Assembly (NCBI GenBank): GCA_003667245.1
Contig: RCNN01000067.1
Coordinates: 1-64,000, forward strand
Length of the DNA: 64,000 nt
Source of the DNA: Heterostelium multicystogenum
Lineage: Eukaryota; Evosea; Eumycetozoa; Acytosteliales; Acytosteliaceae
Direction: 5' to 3'
The position numbers were made by a program, and so were the translations under genes. Of this stretch, positions 23,411 to 35,702 are shown in pieces; position 1 is the first letter of the stretch; each line of letters opens with the position of its first letter. The notes beneath the pieces were generated by a model that did not search any database, was not told the DNA's origin, and saw nothing but the letters and a program-made list of their open reading frames with translations.

Positions 23411-25350
23411 ATGGATAAAGATAATATCGATAACAACAGTGCCAGCGGAAGTGACGAGGAGATTGACAACTACGAGGAGTTGACCGACGAGCAACTCAAC
23501 GAGCTCAACGCTTTGTCTTCGAACAGAGACGACCCATTCCGAACTCCTTTGGGTGCTCCAAAGACTGTTACCACTCCAGCTGCTCCAACTGGTGTCTGGG
23601 GCAATCTCTCGTCGTTCCTGACTAGTACTCAAAACCAACAGCCAGCTACTAGCAATACTACAGCTGAATCAGTGACAGATGCACATGAAGAAGATGACGA
23701 GGAAGACGAAGGTGAAATCATTGGAAATGTCAACGATTTGAGTGATTCATTGAAGACTTTGACTGTCTCACATGCTAAACAGACTGCTACACATTTGGTA
23801 ATCGATACCAATGCAATCCTCCATTCGTCAGCACGTCTCGATACCCTTGGTAAAGAGTTGTACACCATCGAGGAGGTACTCGATGAAGTCAGAGACAAAA
23901 AGACACAACTCTATCTTGAGACATTCCCATTTGAAATCAAAACCAGACAACCTACTCCAGAGTCATTGAGAGCTGTTGTCGACTTTGCACACAAGACTGG
24001 TGATTATTCTACCTTGTCTGCTGTTGATCTTAAGGTATTGGCACTTGCATATACACTACACGCTGAATATGAAGGCATAGACACATTGAAGACCTCACCA
24101 GAGCCAACTAAGCCACCACCCAGACCAGCCAATAATAACAATAGCAACACAGATAAACCAAAGAAAAAAGAAAAACAACAGAAATAAGAATAAGACCAAG
24201 AAGAAGGCTGAGCCAAAGGATACATGCTGCTCACACGATCATGGAAAAGTAGAAGAAGTCGCAACTAAAGTAGATACTAAAGTAGATACATGCTGTTCAC
24301 ACGATCATGGAAAGGTAGAGGAAGTAACAGCTACTACAGTCGATACATGCTGTGCCACCACAACAAAAGCACCAGAATCAACACCAGCCACTACAACAAC
24401 AGACGAAGCTAAAGCAGATACTACAGTTACAGATAATCAATCACAACAAAAGAAGGGTAAAAAGAATAATAAGAAGAATAGTTTAATTGTTAATATGGAT
24501 GAGTTACCAAAGGAAGACCCATCAAAGTTTGTAGACCCAAGAGAAATTCTCGAAAAGATGAAGAAACAACGTGAAGCAGAGGAAGAAGAACGTAGAAAGA
24601 AGAGAAAAGACAAAGAGGACGAAGGTGAATGGATTACACCAGACAATGTTAGAGCGAAGTTAGACAAGTCTCAATTCGTTACTGGAGAGGAGATTAAACA
24701 CGTCAAAGTTGCATGTATTACAAGTGATTTTTCAATGCAAGTAAGTATTATAGATGTTGATTACGAAACACAGTCATTGTCGATCGATCATTTATTAATT
24801 CTCCTTCATCATCATTATCATCATCATCATCAACTCCTTGCAGAATGTTATGTTACAGATGGGATTAAATTTATTGAGTGTAGACGGTTTGATTGTGAAG
24901 CAAGTTAAGCAATTCGTTTTGAAGTGTTATTCATGCAATACTACTACCCTTGATTTCAGCAAGATTTGGTGCGGTGCATGTGGTAACCAGACCATGGTCA
25001 AGGCAATGACCTGGGTCGACCGTTATGGAAATGTTCGTGTTGGAAAGGGTTCAGGAAAGCAGTTTAATAACCGTGGAAAGATTTTCTCAATACCAAAAGC
25101 AAAGGGTGGAAAGTACCATACCGATCTCGTTTTCACTGAGGAGCAGTATATCCATCGTCTTAAAGTCACCGGACAATATTACAAGAAGAAAACATCGACC
25201 ACCGACTTTGCCGTTGGCGACGAGTCCTTTGAATCTTCATTCTCATTTGCAAAACCAGGTGCTGACATTACCATTGGTTACGGTGGACGTAATCCAAATA
25301 TTGCACGTCGTAAGATTGGTAAGAAGAACAAATCCATCTCCAATCATTAA
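23411..25350 (+). CDS. nob1: NOB1, 18S rRNA 3'-end maturation endonuclease
   Basis: NOB1 is the PIN-domain nuclease that cleaves 20S pre-rRNA to mature 18S rRNA in cytoplasmic pre-40S particles. Exons are 23411-24740 and 24844-25350, about 611 residues, longer than typical animal NOB1 because of low-complexity insertions. An acidic N-terminal segment precedes the PIN domain, which starts at TATHLVIDTNAILHSS and has further acidic positions in EEVLDEVRD. Then come an insertion with two CCSHDHGK repeats and a charged helix ending DEGEWITPDN. The FSMQNVMLQMGLNLL block, a CYSC...CGAC zinc ribbon and the C-terminal GYGGRNPNIARRKIGKK follow. One extra base lies in the AAAAAAG run near 24160-24185, where the frame shifts. 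Confidence 0.92.
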
Positions 25351-25756
25351 AATAAAACGCCTCATATCAAATAAACAACAACCCGTAGAAAGTCGAATAG
25401 AGATAATAGATTATTATCTATAACCATTTACATAAACTATGCCCCAAAGTGTTCAAGACAACAATTTGTTTTTTGGGACCAAGAGGGTGTAGAGTATGTC
25501 GGGTTTCAGAAATGTGATCAGATTCTTTTTTGAATCTGAAATTTCATTCACATTAGGGAGGGGTAACCTTCACTATCACATGATCAAAATTTTCAAATTC
25601 AAAAATATAGTTTGTTTTTTTGTTACAAATCAATCAGTCAGTGTGATTTGATTTGATGTGTAGTGTGGTTTTTTTGATAATCAGACTTTGTCAATACATT
25701 ACATTAGTTTTCAGTATCATCATTATACATTATTTATTTATTAGTTTAGTATAAGA
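25351..25756. other. Intergenic spacer with inverted repeat
   Basis: This holds the 3' end of nob1 and the promoter of the isovaleryl-CoA dehydrogenase gene. An 8-bp inverted repeat (TCAGATTC, six T, GAATCTGA) is at 25518-25539. No ORF is seen. Confidence 0.5.
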
Positions 25757-27241
25757 ATGTTTAGATCATTAATTACTGTTTCAAAGTCAAGCAATCTCTT
25801 GAGTGGAGTTGTAGGTAACCAATCCAAGTTGGTTCGTAACTTCTATACCAATCGTGAATTGATGAGATTCAGTGATGAGCAAATGCAACTCCAAGAGACA
25901 GTCCGTCAGTTTGCCCAAAACGAACTTGCTCCAATTGCTGCCGACGTCGACAAGAACAACGCTTTTCCAATGGATATGTGGAAGAAAATGGGTGATTTAG
26001 GTCTTCTCGGTATTACCGCTCCATGTAAGTACATGCTTGAGCATTGATCATATGAACAAAGTTATATTGATGATAATGTGTTTAGCACAATACGGTGGAT
26101 TGGATATGGGATACACTGCACATTGCATTGCCATGGAAGAGTTGTCTAGAGCATCGGCCTCAGTTGCACTCAGCTATGGTGCCCACAGTAATTTGTGTGT
26201 CAACCAAATCACCAGAAACGGTAACGAAAAGCAAAAGGAGAAGTATCTTCCAAAATTGATCTCTGGTGATTTCGTTGGTGCCTTGGCCATGTCTGAGCCA
26301 AACGCTGGATCCGATGTTGTTTCAATGAAGACTAGAGCCACCAAAACAAGTATGTATTTGTTGATAGCATTGCAAGCTTTACCTCTAACTCTAAGCAATT
26401 GGTCATTAATTATGTTCTTCATTGCTGATGATTCAATCAAGATGGAGGATGGGTTTTGAATGGTACCAAGATGTGGATTACCAATGGTCCAGATGCTGAT
26501 GTATTGGTTGTCTACGCAAAGACTGACATCAACGCTGGTTCAAAGGGTATCACTGCCTTCCTCATTGAAAAGGGAATGAAGGGATTCTCCACTGGACAGA
26601 AATTAGATAAGCTCGGTATGAGAGGTTCGAACACCTGCGAATTGATCTTTGAAGACTGCTTTGTACCAGATGAAAATGTATTGCAAGATGTTGGAAAGGG
26701 AGTTAAGGTTTTGATGAGCGGACTCGACTATGAGCGTTTGGTTTTGGCTGCTGGTCCATTGGGGTAATTATCAAACGAAGAGAACAAACAGCATGAAGAA
26801 GCAGCAAGCATGCAAAGAAATTGACACTATCGTTTATTTTAATTTAGTATTATGCAAGCTTGTATGGATAACGTTGTTCCATATTTGCATCAACGTGAGC
26901 AATTCGGAAAGAAGATTGGTGAGTTCCAATTGATGCAAGGAAAGGTCGCTGATATGTACACTATCATGAATGCCAGTCGTTCATACGTCTACTCAGTTGC
27001 AATGTCCGCCGACAACGGTTACACCTCAAGAAAGGATTGTGCCGCCGTCATCCTCTACGCCGCCGAGAATGCCACCCAATGTGCCCTCCAAGCCATCCAA
27101 ACTCTTGGTGGTAACGGATATATCAATGAATTCCCAACCGGTCGTTTGTTAAGAGACGCCAAGCTTTATGAAATCGGTGCAGGTACCAGCGAAATCAGAA
27201 GAATGTTGATTGGTAGAGAAATCTTTGCCGAAACAGACTAA
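25757..27241 (+). CDS. ivdA: Isovaleryl-CoA dehydrogenase, mitochondrial
   Basis: This FAD enzyme of leucine breakdown oxidises isovaleryl-CoA to 3-methylcrotonyl-CoA in the mitochondrial matrix. Four exons (25757-26024, 26086-26349, 26442-26763 and 26848-27241) give exactly 416 codons with intact frame. The mitochondrial presequence is [17 protein letters not shown]. Acyl-CoA dehydrogenase blocks are [49 protein letters not shown] and [13 protein letters not shown]. The catalytic Glu is in the isovaleryl-specific place ([10 protein letters not shown]), and the usual Glu position near the C-terminus is Ala ([10 protein letters not shown]). This points to isovaleryl-CoA dehydrogenase rather than other family members. 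Confidence 0.95.
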
Positions 27242-27392
27242 TCTATCAAACTAAATCACCCATAAATAAAAAGATGTTTAATTAATGTATCAAATAAATG
27301 TATGAACGGAAATGAGTTTGAAGTTAATACAATGATTGGTGAAGGAAACCTAATTGAATCCTATTATAAATATCAATTTATTTATTTGATCT

Positions 27393-30300
27393 TCAATCCT
27401 CATCATTTTCAATGGCGCTGTTGGGCAGCAAAAGTGGAAATTCAATATGATCATTATTGGTGGATTGATCATCTTCGGCTAGTATTTGATATCCAAACTT
27501 TCCACGTGTAATAATCGAAATATAATGATTGATTTTTCGCAATATCGGAATGCGATAGTGTGTATAAATGATGTATAATAAATAAATGGAGAATATGATT
27601 GAGCAAATGATGATGATCCAATCTTCAAGGTATTGTTCAACTTCATTGCCGAGATAGATACATGAAATGAAGATGAGAATGAGTGATGTCAGTTCAAGTT
27701 GGTTGTCTCCTTCACTGATGAATGGTGAGTGTTTCAATTGGAGAAGAACACTGATCAGTGAAACACCAATCAGCAGGAATGATCTGATTGCTGTAGATTG
27801 GTCCATGATTGAAACCAATACAATGACGAGTCTTCTGAACAACAATATAACATCCCAATAGTAATATGATGTTTTGTATTTGAGAATGAATGCACCATAG
27901 GTTCGAATGATTGATTCATCATTGTTGTGTTTGCGATTCTTGAATAGCAATACAAAGATTATCACTGGAATTCCAAGAAACAATCGTCAACATTGCATAG
28001 CTAACTTTGAGTGCAGTGAGATAGTTATTTCCAGTGCATTGTACTGATGAATCTGAAACTAAGACTGGGTCACCAACACCAATCTGTTGACAAAAGAATA
28101 TTGTGAATGTTGATGTACTGATCGGTGAATAGATGTTCAACAGTAGTTTGACAAATGATCCAATTTGTTGTGGAAGTAATGCTTTATCGCTTGGTTTGAG
28201 CTTTCTGATGATCGAAATGATCAGTGTGAAGATGAGGAGAATCAGGACAAGTAATGGCAGCACAAGGAATGTCATGTAATGTCTTTGATAATAATTGAAT
28301 GGTCCTGGACAAACAGATCCAATGATTGATGATCCTCCACTTTCCAATTGGAGATTGAGGAGTGAGAGAATACTGAAGTTGATTCCTTTTGAAAGTACCA
28401 TAATTGTTTGTGCAAAGTAAACAACAATGTTCATCAGTCCTGATGATGAGTCGGATTTGTGTGACCAAAGAACAAGAAGTATCATTCCAAGAATAACAAT
28501 GAAGACAACTAGTGCATTGGTGTGATTACATTCAACACAACTTCCAAACCATGAGTAATAATGTTCGGTGTTGTTGCACGATGCACAAAGAACACCATAG
28601 GTGTGTTCAAGACATGTGTTGTTCTCTAAGCAGTGCTTTTGTTGGTCGCATTCATAGATTACTCTTGGGTATTGATCGATATCGAACCAGTATCCGTGCT
28701 TTGTTGATACTTGATCACCTCCTTCACAGATTGCGTTCAGAGGACATGAAATACATTTATCTCCATCATATCCATAGCTTCCAGGTGGACACAAAGTACA
28801 GTAGCTCATAGATTCAATGGGATAATAGCCTGCATTACATGGCAGAATCGTCACATTATAGGGAATCAATATGGGATTCAAATCACTCATACTGCTGGTA
28901 AAGGCGACAGTTGCTTCACTTCCTACTTGGCCAGTGATGACAATATTTGAGAAGTTGGCACTACTAAATTCAAACCGTACAGTAGCTATTGTATTGCCGT
29001 TCACCTTTAAATAGATATTCAGATCCTTGTAGTCTGGATTTGGATAGATTTGATTCAGGTTGTTACCAATGGTGACCACTCCCGAGAATAAGGTTTGTCC
29101 GGAGACCACCACACTCGGGAAACTTCCCTGAGAAAGTTGAAGATGCGTTGGCTGAGAGGCGATTAGTCCGCCAAAATACGCTATATTATTGTCGAATGTA
29201 CAGTTGGAAAACAATGGCTGTTTGTCCACAAAGTATACAAGCGCGCCTCCTCCGTATTTAGCTACGTTTCTATCGAAATTGCAATAGAAAAATAGAATAT
29301 TGTTGTTTGAGCCCATCGAGAGCACTCCACCGTTGTATAGCGATGTGTTATTGGAAAACGTGCAGTATTTGAAGTAGACGGTGGAGAGATCACCTAGAAA
29401 CATCACACTTCCATCGTTCTTGGCCAAATTTGCATAGAAAGTACAGTTTGAGACGCTCATCCACACTGTGTCGGTGCCTTTGAATATGGAGCCCTCGGAG
29501 CCATAGTTAAATGAGAATTCGCTGCCTACAATGTTTACAGTGGCGCCATTCAACCTGAAAATATATCCAAAGTTGCGGGAAATAAGCGAGTTGTAGATGA
29601 ACAAGACAGTCGTCTTTTCTATTTGAAAGAATGTCGAGCAGTCGACCAAAGTCATGCCAGATATGACGAGTTTGGAGTTAATGGCATGCATGTATCCAAA
29701 TACATTTTGGAACGTGCAGTTGTTGATGACGATGCTGGCGTTGTTCTCCGGAAGAATCGTGTTGAATATAAAGACTTCATAGAAACTGGTAAGATTGTAG
29801 AATGTAGAATTGGTCAGTTCAATGTCGGTTTTAGATGCATCGATCACTATGGATCCTGATTCATAGATAGTCGTGTCAGTCAGCTGCAATCTGCCCTGAA
29901 TAGAGCTGAACAAAGTGCCATTGCCTCCTGAAAATACAGATGCATTGACGACAAGAGTTGACTGTGATATAAAGAATATCAAGTCTGGATTGTCATCTAG
30001 ATAGGAATCTTCCAGTGTGCAGTTATTTAAGATAGCATAGGAAGATCTGGAGAGTAACATAACTCCACCTTGCTGAGACATCCGGTACCTGAAATAGCTA
30101 TTATAAATATCGATATTGCTCTGAGTTAGATAGAAAGCGAATGAATTATCCAAGAAAGAACAGTTGTTAAAGTAGCTTGTGGAATTGGTAATACAGAATT
30201 GGCCAGCAGTCGATTTGATAAATGTTGAATTCGTCACATAAATATTTGATCTGTAAATAGAGCTCGAGCAAGGATTGATAATGTAGGAAGTTGGATCACC

Positions 30301-31566
30301 TGTGAAGGTTGTGGAATCAATAGTTATCGAATTGACATAGTCTCCATAGAGGTAGTAGTCGCTGTTGTCGAACACTGAGTATCGGATGCTTAGGAAAGTC
30401 GGTGTTGGACTATTAGATAAACTGACAATGTTGATGGTTGGATTTTCCAGGACACTCGATTGTGAATTATTCGAGAAGTGACAAAACGATATGTTTAATG
30501 AGGCACTATCCAAAAGAGTGATTGTACCTCTTTTTGAATAGTCAAAGTTGCTACTCAAAAAGAGATTCTCCATAACTGCCAAATTGTTTCCACCATTGAG
30601 CAAAAGAATGGCTCCGCCATTTGTATTTTTTCCAGAGTAGCAACTTAACACTGTGAAATTCGACAGAAACAAGCTGATACCCTCAGCTTGTACTTTGAAT
30701 GGACTGAGTCTAGTCTCGCCAAAAAGAATGGTGTCCCGAGTCGAGTTTCCAACAATTTTCGCTGAGCGATCAAACCGACTGTTCATATTATATCCACAAT
30801 AGACTCCATTATTTAGATACACTGTATATTTTGAGTCGATCCAAGCAAGCGCCATTCCAATGGATGAAAATGGCGAGTCAATGGTTCCATTTCCAAGTCG
30901 ATCGGAGCCTTTCAAAACATCGACATACAGATCTCTTTCCACTCTGACTTTTGGCAATCTTCGTATCTCGACATTCGACAGGAGTATTCCAAATTCCTCC
31001 AAATCACTTTCACACGTTCCTGCAAAAGCGGTCGAGCTGTCATTGACATGTTGCTTATTTTCGAAAATGACCTCGATCGACAGGTGGAAGGATGTGGACC
31101 CCTCCTCGATGTACTTGGTGACATCGATGGCGTAGTGCTCGTTGTTGATGTAGTTCGTACGTGTCGTAACGCCGTGACTATCAATATATACACTAAAGTC
31201 ATACTCGATATCTCTCGGAAACAGGTTGGTGGCTGTGACGAAAAAACTCAAGATGTAGTTCTCGCTTTCTTGTTGTTGCGGCGTCAGCGGTATCGCGCTG
31301 AATTGCTGTGCGATGTTGATGACATTCACCTTTATATTTCTGCTCATCAAATACTTTGCATAATAATAACCATCCAACTGATTGTCGACTGAGCCACACT
31401 GGTCATCGGTGCAGAATATAAGCGAATCAGCATTGCTGACTATCCAAGGCGAATCGAATCCCTCGCCAATCAATTTAAAACCCCAGTCATCTAATATTGG
31501 TTTTTCAGTTTCTATAACAGGTATGTAAATAATAATAAATTTAGTAAACAAACACACTACGACCAC
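27393..31566 (-). CDS. Giant beta-helix, Cys-rich, multi-TM surface protein
   Basis: I do not know a named gene. The ~1,370-residue product has an ectodomain made mostly of right-handed parallel beta-helix turns, recognisable as repeated N-C-T/S-F (SNCTFYANLA, KYCTFSNNTS, SNCTFDNN) with very many N-glycosylation sequons. A Cys-rich growth-factor-receptor-like module follows (YCTLCPPGSYGYDGDKC, CPLNAICEGGD, LCASCNN). Then come at least six hydrophobic segments (ALVVFIVILGMILLVLW, FLVLPLLVLILLIFTLII and others) and an acidic tail. A one-base shift at about 27985 separates the last TM segments (27393-27983) from the rest. The 5' end is unclear: the open frame has no ATG, but a CTGTTATAG acceptor at about 31513 suggests a short upstream first exon. 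Cell-surface sensing or adhesion is inference. Confidence 0.65.
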
Positions 31567-31838
31567 TATTATTTATTTCACACGAGATCAAATCTTTAGC
31601 ACATACGTGAACATTGTGAAAGCACAAAAGTAGTATTTACATTAAATAAAGATATACAAGAGATAATACATAAAGAATAATACAAATAATGGTAATAATA
31701 AATAAATCTATTAAAAGTATACATTGATAATTTAGGTCAATGCATGAAAGAACGGTGTGTTTAAACCAAGCATAAAGTGATCAAGCAAATCAAATCAATC
31801 TTGTAAAACAGCAAGTTTTGCGGTTTTCAGATTTTTTT
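31567..31838. other. Intergenic AT-rich spacer
   Basis: No ORF with coding character is seen here. The first exon of the beta-helix gene may lie near 31600-31610 on the minus strand. Confidence 0.4.
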
Positions 31839-31952
31839 ATGAGATTTTTTGATGAGATTTGGTGGACCTCTTGGCTTTTGCAGAATGTCGAGGCACCTTA
31901 CCCTGTGGTAATGGCAGGAGTAACCATGTTCAACAACTTGGATCTTCGTTAG
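31839..31952 (+). CDS. Candidate 37-residue small ORF
   Basis: An ATG-to-TAG frame runs through an island that is clearly GC-richer than its surroundings and uses exon-like codons. The peptide begins MRFFDEIWWTSWLLQN and ends FNNLDLR. A TTTTCAG acceptor-like sequence just precedes it, so it may be a last exon. It overlaps by four bases the stop of the convergent ALG3-fusion gene. The opposite strand is also open here, so it could instead be an unread 3' part of that gene. I recognise no family; small mitochondrial or membrane subunits are of this size. Confidence 0.25.
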   Translation: MRFFDEIWWTSWLLQNVEAPYPVVMAGVTMFNNLDLR

Positions 31953-34900
31953 TTGTTTTTCTTTGTTGATTTTGGTGACTGTGGTGTGTTATTGTCGCTG
32001 GTGTTGGGGCTGTTGTCGATGAGGCTGGAGGTCAGGTTCACTCTGCCTGCCACCAATACACTGAAGACCGTTGCGATATTCAGGAGGAAGTAAAGATAGG
32101 TTGCATTCATTTCAAAGAGAAGGTCTTTGAAGAATCGGAATACATATTCATGTGTCACCCAGAATCCTATTATATAGCTAAATGGATAGCCACAGAAATA
32201 AAGAACCAGTGGATAGCTGTAGAAATACCAGCAAAGGAATGGTGTGTAAAGTCCACGTGCAAATGTTATGGCCAAGAAATTGACAAACAAAAATACAAAT
32301 ACCAAACCTCTATCTCTATAGATTGCTTTTGCTGATGACGTCGACGATAATGACGCTGATGTAGTAGTTGTTGTTGATGTATTTGATGATGATGAAGAGG
32401 TTGTGGTCAAAGAGGTCATTGCTATCCACATTCTGATTAAAAAATAATACAATAGTGATAACCAATAATAATAACTATCAAGTTTGATTCGATTAGTAAC
32501 TCTTTGTCACTCACTCACTCACTCATGAATGGATATAGGATCACTTACCAAAGTTATGTTGAAATAGGATGATTCATATATGACTCGACCAACGAATTTA
32601 TAGTTTCTGGTTTTCTCCCAGAGCAGAGTTCTGCTTATATCGTATGCGATTGTAAGGTAGGCCAGAGGATTGGTCAACAAAAATGGAAGTCCGACTATGA
32701 TCTATAGTAATGATTGTAACCAGAGAGTTAGTTGGACTCAGCGCTAGAATCATGCATCAATGTGATGATGCTTAGTAGTTTACATTACCTGTACAAATGC
32801 CATGATAAACAGATTTGTGATGATGCTCTGGATTGGTAAGACTTTGAAGAAAATAAATAGTATTGCTGGAGAATAGAAGATATAGTTCAATTTAAGTGAA
32901 ACCAACAATGAAAACACAACTGAGAATCTCTTGTATCTGTATGTAGTATTTTTAAGTTAGTTAGTTTGAGATGTTAGTGTTCTATGCTATCCATTACTCG
33001 ATTATAAGATACATACTGTTTGTTTAATAATAATAAGATTGCAAGGTGCAATATTAATGTTGATGGGAAATCATTAATGACCACTCTTACATTATAAAGA
33101 TGTAAACGATTAGATAGTACCGGTAAGATTGCCAAGATGATTGGAAGCTTCAGGTGTTCGCTTATGATCTTCTTGAGAACGATGAAATTGAAGGCTTCCA
33201 TCAGTGCCCAAATGATTTGAAACGCTTGAAGGGAGCCTTCATTGGTCAGGAAGTAGAGGATACCATAGAAATAAAGGAATCCAGCAGGATAGGTGCAGGG
33301 ACCGTGATAATGCATGAAATGTGAATAGTCAAAGTCCAGTCTGCCCAGTCCCAGCTGAGTGAGAATACCACTGAAGTTTCCTACAGCAGAGTAGTATTCA
33401 GATGTAAAGAGTGGCTGTGTCTCGGGGATGTTGATCCACTGCTCAATATGGTGAATGTGGGCAGGCCAATCGTTGGTAAATGTTCCTTGAAAAGCAATCT
33501 CAATGGCTGAGAGACCGAGAATTGCAAGGACAGCAATGTAGAATACTGTTGGTGAGAAAATGAATCTCACTACTGTGTACTTCAGCTTGTTGATGAGGAA
33601 CGACTCCACTCTCTTGACAAGTGAGATAACGGGGCCAAGATGGAGAAACGCAACGAGAACCAAGAGCATTCGGGTCGTCTGGATGGTTGCTGAATTGAAT
33701 ATTCCATCGTGCTCAATGGTTGGCTGGTATTTTGCTGGAGGTGGATCCAGGTAGAAGCTGAGTTGTCGTGCCAATCCATCACACTCTGGGATGACACTAG
33801 ACACCGACTCACGGAAGTAGTTGATATGGCCTCCTGTTGCAACTACCAAGTAGTAGTATCGCAGGTTGAACAATTGGAACTCTGAGATCTCCAGCGATTC
33901 CAGTTCAATCAGCGAATGCAGTAGATAGTCACCGCTCGCTTGCTTTCTGCTGTAGATAAGCAGCTCGTTATTTCCTGGATATTGGACAACGAAATAATGT
34001 GAATCAGGCGAGAATCTCATCGTTGAGACTGCACTTTTCTTGACTTTGTAGTCTTGGTCGCTGTTGTTGCGACTGTTGGCTTTGGAAATGAGCTGATCAG
34101 CTTAAGCCTGTTCCTACTGAGCTGGGTGATGTGCACGGTGTTCTCGATGTCTACGAATCCAATTGTAATAGAGTTGGCATTTGAAGATTCAGCTGACCCT
34201 GATGGTGACTGACACTGTTTGCCGGTTGAGGTGCTGATCTTTGTGAATGGATATAGCATTGGAGTAGTGATATTCTTTGTCTCCCATTGGTCAGCATTGT
34301 TCAGTGAGTATAATACAACATATGGCTTGTCAAGTGTTGTGTTCTTCGCAGAATATTTAGGTACAATGATAAACTGCTGTTGATATTGTGACTGCTGCTT
34401 CTGGTGTTCATTCAATGCCAAGAAAGCAATGTCCAGCAATTGATAATCGAGCTCTACTTCCTCGATACTAGAGACACCTGTATGCTGTATGACAACTTTA
34501 TGGTCCAGTGCAACCACCAACACCTTGCCGTCTGGTGACAACAGCATTTTCTTAATATTACTTCCATGGCTACCTACAGATTTACCCTTGTCATCGACGT
34601 ACTGACTCGAAGTAAATCCAACTCTACTCTCTCTGTCTTTGTTGGACTGTGTATTGTTCCACCATATTTCATTGTAGTTGTCCTGTGGAAATACAATTCT
34701 AAACTTGGTTCTGTTGTAGATGCTCATGTCGTTGATACTAGTTCTGTTCAATGCATTGAACAAAGGGATTCGATTGTCAATATTATACTCTGCCCTGTCT
34801 AGTTCCTCGTAGTTGTATACGTCGAGATAGATCCTGTTGCCAGCGGTGGCGAGTGCAATCATTTGTTTCTGGTCAGGTGTCAGTATGCACTGCAGATTGG

Positions 34901-35340
34901 CAGCATTGCTACGGAGTTTCAGCTCACCATAATAGAGATGAGTCCAATCCGGGTAGAGATTAGGGTACATGAGCACACGATGAAACTTGGCAACGCCGTC
35001 ACCAGAGCAACTGACAATATATTCTGTAGTATTCGATACAGATATTGAATTGATATCCCTATCATATCATACATATCAAAGAATAGAATCGTTGTTAACA
35101 ATCACCCAAATGAACCACAACCAAACTAATTGCACAACAACCTACAGATTATGATCTTGCGATTGCCAACCCAAATCAATGGCACGGTTACGTAATAACC
35201 GCCATTTCATAGTAGGGCTATAGTCATGAGGTGATAAAAGTGTCGTCCATTGCGGCTGACTCGTTTGTAGCAGTGCCTAGTGATTCAGTCACGATACAAT
35301 GCAACAGCAACGACAATACTACCAATCTATATATACACAT
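31949..35340 (-). CDS. Secretory beta-propeller fused to ALG3-like mannosyltransferase
   Basis: The C-terminal half resembles ALG3 (GT58), the ER enzyme adding the first luminal alpha-1,3-mannose from Dol-P-Man to Man5GlcNAc2-PP-dolichol. Visible features are DWPAHIHHIEQW, YPAGFLYFYGILYFLT, a NDFPSTLILHL block, and FARGLYTPFLCWYFYSYPL near the end. The N-terminal ~600 residues are different: signal peptide MCIYRLVVLSLLLHCIVTES and then WD-like strands (VSCSGDGVAKFHRV, SPDGKVLVVALDHKVVIQ, STMRFSPDSHYFVVQY) with at least seven N-glycosylation sequons. A TM (MLLVLVAFLHLGPVISLV) and a basic loop join the halves inside one uninterrupted frame (32974-34020). Exons: 35146-35340, 33017-35058, 32789-32936, 32549-32701 and 31949-32432. 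Frame corrections are needed near 35235, 34035 and in the Ser/Thr tract of the last exon. Confidence 0.65.
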
Positions 35341-35702
35341 TGTCTAAATTAGATATGAACATTTCTGACATGTCATGTGATGCTCACACCTGATCAATCA
35401 ATCAAAAATTTGATCTTCTCTTTTTTTTTTTTTGATTAATCTTTGCACCACCACAACCACAAACCACTGGACCGTCCTCCCTAATATAATGGGTGAGGAA
35501 TAGCACCAATCACAAATTTGATTTGGATTAACAAATGACTCATTATTTTAAGTGAAGCATTGAGATTTATTGCATTTTGGGGCATTTGACGATTGACTAC
35601 AAAACAATGGCCAACGTTAAATATATAACTAAAGATAAATATCAACTACTTTAGAAAGTAGTAGTGTTGTAGAAAAAAGAAGATATAGGAGATAGAACTA
35701 GA
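35341..35702. promoter_or_regulatory. Divergent promoter region
   Basis: This lies between the ALG3-fusion gene (leftward) and a small membrane protein (rightward). It has a 12-13 base T run near 35420-35432 and AT-rich sequence, as in dictyostelid promoters. No other feature is seen. Confidence 0.4.
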
